Below, in pieces: positions 37,401 to 50,409 of a stretch of DNA of 64,000 bases. A model generated the notes under the pieces. That model had not been told where the DNA came from. It searched no databases and saw nothing but the letters and a program-made list of their open reading frames with translations. The stretch comes from Cyprinus carpio (taxonomy: Eukaryota; Chordata; Actinopteri; Cypriniformes; Cyprinidae): the NCBI RefSeq assembly GCF_018340385.1, contig NC_056597.1, positions 2,190,001-2,254,000 of the forward strand. Direction: 5' to 3'. The position numbers and the translations under genes are program-made. The stretch's first letter is position 1. Each line of letters begins with the position of its first letter.

Positions 37401-40400
37401 ATTGTAAACTTTAACATCCCAACTTATATCCCAATAACGCCTTACAAACAGCTAGTGCAACCCAGCTATATTACTCTAGCTGTGTGTTTTACAGGTTTAC
37501 CCCAGAATGCCTCCTTCTCAGTCTATGAGTGATGATGCAGATGGTGTGAGCACGTCCCACCCCACATGCAATCTGAGGTACAGAGACTCCTACCTCTCGG
37601 CCCAGCGGCGGAATGACCGATATCGATTCTTCAATCATGTGACTTTTGATCCTTTCATCACAGAGGACATTTCAGTGCTGCAGTCCATGGCCCAGGTAAC
37701 ACCATAACTCAGAAAACTAAAACCTTTAAAGAGGTCATCAGATGCCCATTTTCCACAAGTTGATATGATTCTATAGGGTCTTAAGGAAAAGTCTGTAACA
37801 TAGTTTGGTTAAAATTTCTTACTGGTATTTCTACCTTTTTACCCTGTCAAAAACAGCTCTTTTCAGAGCAAGCCGTTTTGTAGCATTTTCCTTTAAATGC
37901 AAATGAGCTCTGCTGACCCCGCCCCGCTCTTCGAGCCGCTCTCTGAGGGACTGTTTACTTTAGCCGCATTCATTGTGAAACTTTATTAGGAAAGGCTATT
38001 TTCAAAGATTCATTAAAAAAACTTATACTCACATCTTCTGTTGATGAAGCGCGAACATAAATACATTTATGTAGATTGGGGGCACATTCCCTTCAAAAAC
38101 AATCGGAATCCACTGCATCTTCAGTGGCTCAGATATTGGGAGTAAATGACGACTGCTATGTTCATTATTACATCCAAGAACAAAACACCTCAATCGCTTA
38201 GGAGACATTCTTGTCTACATCTGTCCCGGCGGTGAAACAATGGTGGACTGATCACAGCTCACTCAGGGCGGGTCTAAGGTAAGACGCCAGTCCAGAATGT
38301 GCTGAAATGCCACTGTTAATCAAACTATCGTGGGAGGGGCCTGTCTGTGTGACATCACACAGACAGGCATCTGAGATCAGCCTGATTTGAGAAAGGGGAA
38401 ATGATTTAATGAGATTAAAAAAAAAAACACTGGGTGGATTTTTATCATCATAGGGTGGTTGTGAACACACACTGCTAACACACATTTCAGTTCAAACTAA
38501 TTGTAAAAGTGCATGTAGCATCCAATGACCCCTTTAAACTAACTGAGCTACTTGTCAAACTTTCAGAAATACTATAATTCCAACACTACATCTCCTAAAA
38601 CCATCAGTTTGAATCCATTCTTTTTTATCTCTTGTATTTATTACTCTTTCAGGGTCGGACTGTGCTTAGTTTTGACCTGGAGAAGGGTGAAAGTGCTTTA
38701 GGCATCAGCATTATTGGTCTGGAGACTGAAAGCAGTGGAGGTTATGGGATCTTCATACAAAAGATTCAGCCTGACTCTGTAGCATGCAGGTATAAACTGA
38801 TAAGGATGCAAGTACAGAATACCGTAACTTAACTGATTAATAGTGCATTATTTTGGACAGCGGCATAGATTGATTTGAAACCATCCATTACCCTATTCTT
38901 TTGTCTTAGTGATGGACGTCTACATGAGGGTGATCAGATTCTAGCAGTGAACGGCAAGCTGTTTGAATCCTCTGTAACACAAGAACAAGCTGTCCAGGTC
39001 CTTCAGGAAGCTGCTTCTGTGGTAACCCTAATTATAGCCAGAGAACCAACCCCATCATTCAGCCCCCCACAGATGAGCCACACTCTTCCCAAAAATCTCT
39101 CCGGCCTTTATCATCAATTTAGTGTAAGTCTACTGAAAATCCTTTGTTTTTATATTTATTGTATCTCTTAAATTTTCCCAAATATACTTAACATAATGTG
39201 TAAAATGGCCTTAAGAGATTTTAAATGTGCCCCTGAAGTGTCTTAGAGCTGCCTCATATTTTATACTGTAATGCCGTATAGCTGGCCCATTTTACCATGC
39301 ATCTTATATCTGTTTTTGATCCACAGTAATTTGATTACATTACCACAAGTGCAGCACATCTAACATTTTAAATGTTATACATTAGCTTTTTATTTGAGGT
39401 TTTTAGATTTGGTGTTTGTTGTGAAAGCAGAGTAAGGGAAAGCAGATGGTCTCCTGGTAATGGTGGGAATAAAAATGAGTCTACTTCTATTAGCAAGACT
39501 ATTATAATACACTACTTTTAAAAGGATTGGGGTTGGTTAAATCTGTGAATGTTTTTGAAGGAAGTCTCTTATGCCTACCCAGGCTGTGTTTATTTGATAG
39601 AAAATACAGTAAAACAGTAATATTTTTAAATGTAATTACAGCCATTACTCCAATCTTCAGTGTCACGCGATCCTTCACAAAAGAACAGCATTTATTTGAT
39701 ATAGAATTTCGTTTGTAACAATGTGACAAAGTCTTTACTGTCACTTTTGATCTATTTAATGCATCCTTGCTAAATAAAAGTATTAGTTTGTTTGAAAAAA
39801 ACATACTTACCCTAAACATTCTTTTCTATTAATTTTTTACTTGCTAAATAAAAGTATTAGTTTGTTTGAAAAAAACATACTTACCCTAAACAATCAACTT
39901 ATCTCAAGTCACTATCAATGGTAATAATACTATACTGAGTATAAAAACAATACAGGAAACATAATAGATAAATAAATATGAATGTAAAATAAACCAAAAA
40001 AAAGTTTAAGATTTTAATTTGTTTTTCAATTAAATAATAAACAGTTACATGGCTACAAAAACTATTGAGTTATTGAATGCAAATACAATCAGTTTTTAAC
40101 ACATGTTGACCTTGTGTGCCACATGCATATAGTGTGTTTTATAAATGTTGCAATTGTGTGCAAAATTTTGGGTGGTAATTTGAATTTATTTTTGGTGGGT
40201 GATTCAAATTTATCAAAAGTAACAGCTATTAAGATTTCTTTTTTAATTTTATGCTATTCTTTTGAACGTTCTGTCCTTCTGTGCTTTAAAACATCTATTG
40301 GTATTTTGTACTCTCTTGCTGTTTCATTCAATATTTTTTGTTGTTTAAATTTAGCTTATAAAAAAAAAAACTGTAATATGCTGTTAATGGCATGTTTTAT

Positions 40401-41258
40401 AAAAAAAAAAAACCTTGTTATAAAAAAAAAAAACCTTGAACAAGGTCAACGTGTTAAATCAATTGTATTTGTATTCAATAATATGTAGAGGTGTGGAGTG
40501 TAGAGTTTTATTTTTTCTCGTTTTTGTGTTTTTGTGTATTTTTTGTGTACTTCTACTTTTTAAAGTAATTTTTAAAATCTGTAATTTTACTTTTACTTAA
40601 GTATATTTTGTTTGAAGTATTGTACTTCGCTACATTTTAAAACACATTAATTACTGAGTAAAAAAAAAATCGCTCCCCGGAAACTACTGCAGTAAATAAT
40701 GGGCAGGAGAGCAAACTGGCGCTAAAATCACAAGAAAGATGCAGACGGACAAAACAGGCGTTAGTGGTGCAGACACCGCTGAAAACGAAACCCCGTCATA
40801 TTCTGAAGTTGAACTCGAAGGAAATGAAGTGAACCCCTGGCCATATTTATGCTCTGTTACGCAGTGTAAGCTGTGCTTGCCTAGGGAGACCAGACTAGCA
40901 GCTTATAAAATCTCGACAAGACATCAACCCTTCGCAAGCATGTAGAGGTGAGCTAAATAATTGCATCGTTGCATTGGTGGTTAAAATGAAGCTTTGATAT
41001 TTTAGCAAGAGGTTTTGCACAAATTAGCCAAAAAGACAGTGGTGCGGAGTGTGCGATATATATCGTCTGCGATAATATCATAATTGTTGTTTTAATGATG
41101 TGCGCGCGCATTTATAGTGCGTTCTTTCACTGTGTGATTTAGAATGAACACAAAATTGAAGATATAGGGGCAGAAAATTAACATATTTATTTCATTTCAT
41201 ATAGTAAATCAAAATCACACGAAGAATGACGTCTTTTCCTCCAAAAACATTCATCATG

Positions 41259-41295
<37 letters not shown>

Positions 41296-44200
41296 GTATA
41301 TGTATATGTATGTATGTAGTTATGTGTGTATATATATATATTTACAACAGGCCAGTAAACAAGTTAATTAAGAGACTTGCGTTTTAGACACCATATTGCC
41401 TGTTTTTGCTCTATTTCTACAACAAAAAAATAATTCCAAACACAGCCACCAAAGCACAGTTTTGCGTCTCTGAGCAACATGACAGTGTTTCGTTCCTGAA
41501 TGAATCAACCGTTTAAATGATTCGGTTCAATCGCAATGACTCACTTATTGACAGTGACTCGCTGACAAACTGGCCATTTTAATTTCACATTTAAAGTAGG
41601 TATCTTTCGATTTTTTTGTTGTTTTAAAATAACTAATTTCTTATTTCAAATGAGTATTCAACATTTTATGTTTTGTATAGCAAAACATTATTCATGCATC
41701 TGTAACCGCAGGTTAAATGCATTCTTGTCCTGCACTAAACAGTGTGTAAATACATCTAAATGCCACTTCCAATGAAGCTTCTGCGTTTCCTCTGCATTGA
41801 AAAGATGAGTTTGTTGATACTGATTTGCCTGGTAACAGCCCAAATGTCTTATTATTCTAAATAACTGATTCCTTTAATTAAAAACAACTAGTTTGAGATT
41901 AATAGGCCTATCCCAGGGGTGTTAAACTCAGTTCCTGGAGGGCCGTAGCCCTGCAGAGTTTAGTTTCTAACCCTGCCCCAGCACACATATCATGTAGTTT
42001 TCAAATAAGCCTAAATGATTAGATTAGCTGGATCAGGTGTGTTTAATTAGGGTTATATCTAAACTGTGCAGGACTGTGGCCCTCCAGGAACTGAGTTTGA
42101 CGCCCTTGGCCTGTCCCATTTTTGCCTCCCTCCCAATGTTAAAATGTAACTAAGTAATTTTTACTCTGAGTAAATTTTAAATGAGCTACTTTTTACTTTT
42201 ACTTGAGTAGATTATTAGACTGGTACTTTTACTTGTACTTAAGTAAAATTTCATCAATGTAATGGTACTTTTACTTGAGTAGAATATTTTTGTACTCTTT
42301 CCACCTCACTGTATTTGTATTCAATAATTCAATAGCTTTTGTAGCCATGACTAAGCCATTTACTTATACAGAAAATGACTTTTAAAAATAAACCTACCCT
42401 GAGAAATATTAACTGGAGTAAGTGTGATAACTAGTCCAGTCTCTCTTGTATTATAATTAGGCTTATTCCACTCATTTAATTTGATTCCACAGCCTCGACA
42501 AATTCATCATATAGAGTTGCAGAATGACGGATCAGGTCTAGGCTTTGGCATCATTGGAGGGAGGATTACTGGCACCATGGTTAAAACCATCCTACCTAAT
42601 GGTGTAGCTGGAAAGGTATGAGAGAATCATCATGGATTCACGTACACCGTTATTGAAATGATTCCATTTGTGGATTGTACAAACAGATTCAAATTAAAAA
42701 GAGTGACAAATGCCTTGACATTTGTGGATGTGTGCATACAGGATGGGAGATTGCGTAGTGGCGATCTTCTCCTCAGAATTGGTGATGTGGATGTGTCCGC
42801 CATGGGCAGTGAGGAAGTGGCATGTGAGCTCCGTCTTGCTGGTTCCCGTGTGAGACTTATCATTGCCAGGGAAACCACTGATGGCGACCTCTCACCTACC
42901 ATCGTCCAGCAACAGGGCACTCAAAAGAAACAGGTGCAAAATGCTTCTGTGTGTGTGTGTGTGTGTGTATGTATGTGTGTGTGTTCGCATATATATATGT
43001 AAATTATGATATAAACAGTATAGCTCACCCAAAATATTAAATTCTGTTATCATTTACTCCCATTCATGTATTTTTTAACAGGTTTGACATTAATTCTTCC
43101 ATAGAACACCACAAATTGCAGTAAATTGTTCCTCCTTCACCACATTATTGCTGCTTTTGTTATGTTTTTGACATTTTTTAAGGTCACTGTGAATTGTTTT
43201 TGTATGGTAAAAAGCTGTGTAACAATTCTTAAAGGCACAGTCCACCCAAAAATAAAGATTCTATCATCATTTACTTACCCTCATGTCATTCCAAACCTGA
43301 AGACTTTCTTCTGCTGAACACAAAAGAAGATATTTTGTTGAAGAATTGTTGAAATCCAAACAGCTTTGGGTGAACTGTCCTTTTAAAATGGTCTTTTTAA
43401 TTATTATACAGGTTTGGGATGACATGAAGGTTAATAAAATGTGACAAACATTATATTTAAAATGTATTAAGCTGAAATTATTTCTTAAACACACTCACAC
43501 TCAGTCAACAAAAATCGATTGGCATTCACATTGACATTAACATGCGAGGAGTTTGTGGTTAAATGAGTGTCATTGTAATAGAAAAAGATATACAGTAGAA
43601 TTTGTTGTAAAATGTGAAATTTAATCACACTTTTTAAATCCTTAATCTTGATTACATGTTGTTATCATAAATGCTGCTTTATTATGTTTTGTTTGATGTG
43701 CCAATAGTAAACAAATAATTGCCCTTCTGCAGGATTTAGTAGAGAAAAAGGAAAAAGAGTTCAATGTCAGATTCAGTGACAACAAAAATGGTTTGGGCGT
43801 CAACATCTCTCAATCTCTGAATAACCTGGACAACGGTATGATTCTTTACAAGATATTTTTTTCCCGTTCAGTTTAAGAATGATAAATGTAAATATTAAAT
43901 TAATATTGGGTGTTTTAGAGTCCAGTGGATTTGGAGTAAAGAGCATACTGAAAGAAAATGCAGTGGATCAGGATGGACAAATTCACATTGGAGATGGCAT
44001 CATTGCTGTGCGTTCCATACAGATCATTATCTCTTTTCTTTCCTTGTGCATGTAAATTTAAACAGTAGTTCTTAGTTGTTTAAGCAATTTATTGCTATTT
44101 TATTCAATTTTCAGTGGTTTCAGAGTAAATTATGTTATAGCAATTAATAATCCTGTTGTTGTGTTTCTGTTGTGTGTGTGTGGGGGAAGGCTGTTTACAT

Positions 44201-46922
44201 TGTAGTGTTTGTTTTAGGCAGAATGGTAGTACTATGTATGTATGATTAATTACATTGTCACTAGATATGTGTTTGTATTTGTGTAAATGTGTCATTAGAT
44301 GTCACTAGATATGTGTTTGTTTTTTTTTGAATGTGTCATTAGATTGGTTAATACTTCATGACTTTTCTAATGAGAGCTTATTATAAAGAGAATTTCAACT
44401 TGCTTCATAACACACTTCAGACGTCCTCGATGAAAAGTTTTGCATTAATTATGTTTAGGGTTTTAGAGACTATGAAGCATTAAATAATGCAATGACTTTT
44501 CACGTGACGAGACTCTCTGTCTGGTGTACACACTGTCGAAATACACTTCTGTCAGATGTTTCTTGTAATTTCCTTTATTATATTTTTCTACATAAGTTTT
44601 GCCAAGGTCAAAATGATCAACAACGTCACTACAATATATACTAGGCACATTTCTGAAAAATGCTTGCTTGCTTTGTGGTAAAATAGAGGGATAAAGTGTC
44701 TGGGGTTGGCCCAGTCATATCTGAAGCATCAATATTTTCAGTACTGATGTTGTAGCAAGAGCTATTTAGCATGAAAATCAATGCGTGCCATAATCTCTGA
44801 AGTGAAAAATTGAACTGTGGTAGAATATGGTTGTTTAGGATTGGAACTATTTATCTTAACATGCAGAAATTCACTGACATCATATGGTGTTATTTCACAC
44901 TAAATAATAATGAAGCTAAATGTGACACTATAATAATTATAATGTTATAATAGTTTTTTGTGAAAAAAAAAGTTATGATCATATTCTATAATTCTTGTTA
45001 ATGATAAACTAAAACAGAAGCATGATTATTAGCAGTTCAGATCCATTAAATGATAAAGGATGCCTTTCAAATATAATGTTAAATGGTTATAATTACCTGT
45101 TTTATCCTTTTACAGAAAGCAGAGGAAATCCTGCTCACTGGCCAACAAGTGGAGATCTCTATTCGGAGAAAGGGCTCACCACCTGGAACACAAAAAAACC
45201 CCACAATGTCCACAACCTCTCAGAGACCCTTAACCCCTCTGGGTCTCCTTCCCCCTCCCCTGCCTCCATGTCTACCAGAGCCAAAGCCAGTTCTGCCCCC
45301 AGGGAAAGTTTTCTATACTGAACGCCGGGACTTCAACTTCAACAGAGAGTGCAGTTAGTGAAACTCTTGCCACTTCTGTATATTTGCACTCATTCACACT
45401 GTGTTTGATTCATGAGTTCTGTTTCACTTTGGCCCATTCTCTGTGTGAAGTCTTAGTGACTCTTTGACCATACTTTGATTCTAATAACAGCTTCTGTGTC
45501 TGTTTGTTCTTTCTGTGACCTCAGTAGAGTCAACGCAAACCTGTCATTTAGAGTCCAAGATGAAGAATAGAAACCAGACCTCGTGTAAGAACAGATTTAT
45601 TTACAAATATTATTACAGCCACTCATTTTGACTTGCACCTCAGGTTGCTTAGTGTACTAGTAATATACTATAATATACTACTCTAATATACAGATATAAT
45701 CATGATTTAAGCATTGTTTGCAGAGAATTTTAATTTATTAGAAATTTAGCATTTAATCATTTTTTTAAGAGAATTTTAATTTATTAGAAATTTAGCATTA
45801 CATCACTTGCTTACCAAACAGTTGATAAAACTCCATGTTTATAATAAACAAAATCATAATTTGGATGTTTTTAACTTCAAACCATTCATTCTGGCTAAAA
45901 TACAAGTCATCTAGCTATAATATTGCTTTCTCTAGTGAAAAGGTTGTCTTGTCTGAATCAGGAGTGAAATATGCAGATATTTATATACTAAAACAGTCCA
46001 AAAACATTATTTGATGGGCTGGAGTCGTGTGGGGTACTGGTGAATTATAGTGATGTTTTTATCAGCTGTTTGATCTCTCATTCTGACTGCACTCATTCAC
46101 TGCAGATGATCCCTAGGTGAGCAAATGATGTAATGCTAAATTTCTCTATAACTGTTCCTATAAATAACAAATGTATCTGTATTTTGGATGGCCTGAGGAT
46201 CAGTAAATTTGAAGTGTTGTCTTTTAAGGTGTCTTTTCAAGCTTTTATGCCAAAACACTGTTTGATTTTGACATCAAGATTTCATCCTTTGAAATGTTAT
46301 GCTTTTAAAAGTTGATAATTCTATTTATTTTGCTTTCCCTAACTGTACACCATTCTATTGTTAGAATATTATTATTATTTACATTTACAATTTGTTTCTG
46401 CTTGTCCAGTCAACCCTAATCGACAGAATGTCACAAATACTGTCCATTGACATTAAGCTGTAAACAACCCAGAATATTTGATTTATTTAGTTTGCTTGGT
46501 GATTTCTAACATAGATATAAATAAAGTGTCAAATACAAATCTTGACTCTATTACAATGTAACTGACAAGATGAAAACATTCATTGTCTTTCGTAGTCTGT
46601 TCTCCTCAGTCATGTTGTCATTTATTTATTAGCTGTGTGATGCTTGGAAATTTTGTTTTAGTTTACAAACTGTCTGATGAAGAGGAGGAAATATTGAAGG
46701 AGAAGTGGCAAAGCAAACTGGGTCCTCAATATGAAGTCATGGTGCGTCTCATCTGTATTCTCTCCTGTTTAGCTGACAGTTAATTTCCATGGCTGAGATT
46801 TGTGAGTGTGTGTCAGCATATGTTTATGTTCAGTATGTTTCTCTTTATATGCCTGTTTAAAATATATGTGCATGTTCACTGTATATTTGTATATTGTCAG
46901 CATATGTTTACATTATATTTAA

Positions 46923-46961
<39 letters not shown>

Positions 46962-49900
46962 GTGGCGCAGGTACAGAAGTTCACTGAGAGCAGCGGTCTT
47001 GGTGTGAGTTTGGATACCAAGGAAGGTCATCACTATATCTGCTCCATACTGCCAGAGGGTCCGATTGGACAGACAGGAATCATACAGCCTGGAGACGAGC
47101 TGCTAGAGGTTCACTTTATATTATAATTGAAAGGGGTTGTCCACATAGTCGTGTAGAATATCTCACATTACACATACAAACACTACTATTAAATGTATTT
47201 ACCTAAAAATGCTAATGGAAATTATATTTTATCATAGTTTGACTATATTATATAGTCAAACAAGCATTACACACAGATAATACTGTTGTTTATAGATTAC
47301 GCTGTTGTAATCCCTTATCATAAAGCCTGCTAACACTTGCATGCATAATAACTGAAAGCACTCATCTTTCTTTCTGCATTCTGTTTTCTATGCATAGCAC
47401 TTTATTCAGTGCTGACTGCACATGAATATCAATTATGACAGCTACTTAAAAATAGCCCTTCCTGTCAGTAGAAAAGCCCAGAGGATCATTTCAGCAGAAC
47501 AAGCAAAGGTGATGTGTTTGTTCTGTCTGTAGGTGAACAGGTTCTCTCTGATTGGTGAGACACATAAGGAAGTTGTGAGCTTGCTGAGGGAACTTCCTGT
47601 GAATGTTTGTGTGGTTTGCAGTCGTCTCATCCTACCCACAGTTGGAGAGGAAGATGATGATGGTGACGATGTACAACCCACGCTCAAGGAGCTACTAGCA
47701 GAATTTAATGAAAAGGTTTCCTGTGTCTGTGCATAATGATATTTAAAGGAAAAGTTTAAATGTTTGTGCAGTGCACTACCCTTGTGAAAAAGGAATGTGC
47801 TTAGCTGTAGTCAGTGTGCAAGTGTAATAGTATTGTACTAAATTGTAAGCACATAATGCATTTAAATACGTTTTTAAAAATTGTTCTTTGTAATAATGTC
47901 AAATTGATCATTTTACTTTAAATTACGTTTTAAATCATTATGTTTTAATATTTTTTAAGTGTTAAAGAAGTACACTTATTTTGATGTATTGACTAACATA
48001 CTAAAACACATGTAAAATACTTGATTATGAATTGTGTATTGTTTGATATTACATATTACAAGTTAATATTTTACACGTACTAAATTGCAATTAATATTAC
48101 ATGTTACAAGTTAATATTTTACACGTAATATTAAGTTTGTGTATTGTTTGATATTACATAGTACAAGTTAATATTTTACACGTACTAAATTGCAATTAAG
48201 TTTTAAAATATTTGATTAATATTTTAATTAAGGACTCTAAAGTTCAGCTAATTACATTTAATATCAATTTAAATATGAGTACATTTACGTATTGCAAATA
48301 ACATGCATAAAAATATAACTTTCAGTTAGCACTGAAGTATATTATTTGCATAAGAAATATTGTTTATTAGAACTATGCTAAATTGGGCTCCTTTTTGACA
48401 AAGGTTATTAACTGACCCACATGTTGTTTCAAACTCACAAGACCCTTTTTCTTCTGTTTAACAAAAAAGGAAAAAAGTTATAAAATTGTAATTGTAATTA
48501 TCTTTTTATTATTTATAGAGTGATTATACAGTGATGATAGTGGAAGAGGAAATGTTGAAGTAGCATAAAAAGGTACTGACTGTGGAATGCCTTGGATGCG
48601 AATAAGAATAAAAGTATTCGGTTAAACTTTATTTTGGGGTGTCCTTGTTACAGAGTAATTATACATTTAAGTACAGAGTAATATTAATTAACTACATGTA
48701 CTTACTATATGGTTAAGGTTAGGATTAGAGTTTGGCTTAGGGTTACTTGCATGTAATTATGCATAATTTATTATTACTATGATAGTAAGTACACGTAACG
48801 TGTAACAAAGGCACCATAAAATTAAGTGTTACAGAGTATTCCCAATTAACATTATAATAAAATGAAGTATACAAAATAGCAAATTAAACAAATTAACACT
48901 ATTGTCCTTTTTCAAATGAGGAAACGTGATTCCACTCATGCTTTACTGCAAAATAACATAGACTTGTCCACTTTTTCTCACAGGCCGAGCAGAAGTCATT
49001 TGGGGGTCTCTTTGCACACAGAGAGGATGAATGGAAGACAGGGGCTCCTGTGCTATCCCATCAGGCCATGTGGGAGAATGAGATTCAAGTCTATGAGCTG
49101 CAGAAAGGCGATTCTGGCCTGGGATTCAGTATACTAGACTACCAGGTGTGTGTGTGTGTGTGTGTGTACCAATACTACAACAAGAAGAGAGCAGCAGAGT
49201 ATGAGCTCCACATCAGTTAGTTTGGGGAGTCCCAGTTGGTTTGAAATCCTTCTACAACATGGCAGCAGTGTCTCCTAATTTATTACTATTCTTCTCTTTC
49301 TCTCTTGCGCTGTCACTTTCTGAAACTCTCTCAGGACCCCATGAACCCAGGGCGTACTGTGATATTGATCCGCTCTCTTGTAGCAGGCGGCTTGGCAGAG
49401 AGAGATGGCCGCTTGTTGCCAGGCGACCGGTTGATGTTCGTGAACGGGACTGACTTGAGCCACGCGGGTCTGGCTCAGGCCGTTCATGTCCTGAAGAGCA
49501 CTGCTTTGGGCACCGTACGAATCGGAGTCACCAAACCCTTACCGGTAAATTTCTCCATTCACTTCTCAATCATCACCATTCACAAGAGAGACAGCTACAA
49601 TTACAACTTTGAGCATTGTGGGAGAAATCTAGATATTGTATGTCTATGAAGGTTCTAATTCATCTAGGTCTTTATAGAATGTAGAAGCAAGTTTAATTTA
49701 AGAGAATTCAATGTGCACCACTTTGACATATAATTTTCAGTATGATAAGCATATGCATCAATTATCAGTAACTATTGGCTGCTTTATAGTTTCTTCAACT
49801 GCAGGCATTTTAATGTCAGATGGGTTTTATTATTCTTGGAAACATTTTACATGTAACATGTATTGTTAGCATTTTTGAAAATGCCTTTTACCCAGATTTT

Positions 49901-50336
49901 CATACAAATCCATCAATACAATGATTTAAACTTTTGATTTTTTTTTTTTTATTATTTTAGATCTTAGATATTTTTGCTTTTTTATAAAAATGAACATAAA
50001 AAGTGAAATACGCTATGTGAAATAGTGTAGTGTAGAGATGCACATTACAGTATTCAAATCAGTATTATGTTAAGTTTTTTTTTTTTTTTTTTACACAAAA
50101 TATGTCTGTCCCTCATTTGAGGAGTCATGACCATCATAGCCTACAATTTCAGAATAATACATTTTATGATAAGAATAGTTTTATAACAAGTGTAATAATA
50201 TACAGTATACTGTATTAGTAAGTTAGTATACTTTTACTATACTTCTTTTTCTAAAGTCATTGTATTTGTATGTGAAGAAAAACAAGTTAAATATACTTTC
50301 TTTGATGTCAAAATATTTTTTATTCATTATTATTTC

Positions 50337-50409
<73 letters not shown>

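Larger units (their letters stand above)
32770..37494 (+). other. mpdz intron 3
   Basis: 4.7 kb. It holds a fold-back element (33245-34140), a triplicated 24-mer with a GT run (34223-34439) and a family A repeat (36240-36660). The rest is AT-rich with no exon recognised. Confidence 0.6.
40483..42309 (+). mobile_element. hAT-like element, 1.83 kb, inserted in the fold-back element
   Basis: The right end TACTCTTTCCACCTC is the terminus of a fish hAT family (GAGGTGGAAAGAGTAC as inverse); the left end GTAGAGGTGTGGAGTG is a decayed inverse of it. Subterminal ACTTTTACTTGAGTAGA and ACTTTTACTTAAGTATA repeats occur at both ends. Flanked by a perfect 19-nt direct repeat (40464-40482, 42310-42328), longer than the 8 bp usual for hAT. 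Carries a transposase-exon relic (40739-40952), a (TA)n tract (41262-41340) and a nested MITE. Confidence 0.65.
40035..42345. mobile_element. Fold-back element split by a later insertion
   Basis: The left arm (about 40035-40117) runs ACATGGCTACAAAA, GAATGCAAATACAATCAG, AACACATGTTGACCTTGT. Its inverse appears in two pieces: ACAAGGTCAACGTGTTAAAT through TGTATTTGTATTCAATAAT (40437-40482), and TGTATTTGTATTCAATAAT through TTTTGTAGCCATG (42310-42345). The 19-nt word at the break is duplicated. The intervening 1827 bp is the hAT-like insertion listed next. Confidence 0.75.
39124..42492 (+). other. mpdz intron 6, transposon-rich
   Basis: Contains family A repeat with a tandem duplication (39530-39892), a fold-back element interrupted by a hAT-like insertion (40040-42345), and a nested 195-bp MITE (41914-42108). 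No host exon was recognised. Confidence 0.65.

Noticed and set aside
44115..44170. Candidate missing PDZ3 exon after TTTTCAG
   Set aside because: The three frames give stops or a sequence (for example NYVIAINN) in the wrong place and phase, and no suitable donor follows.
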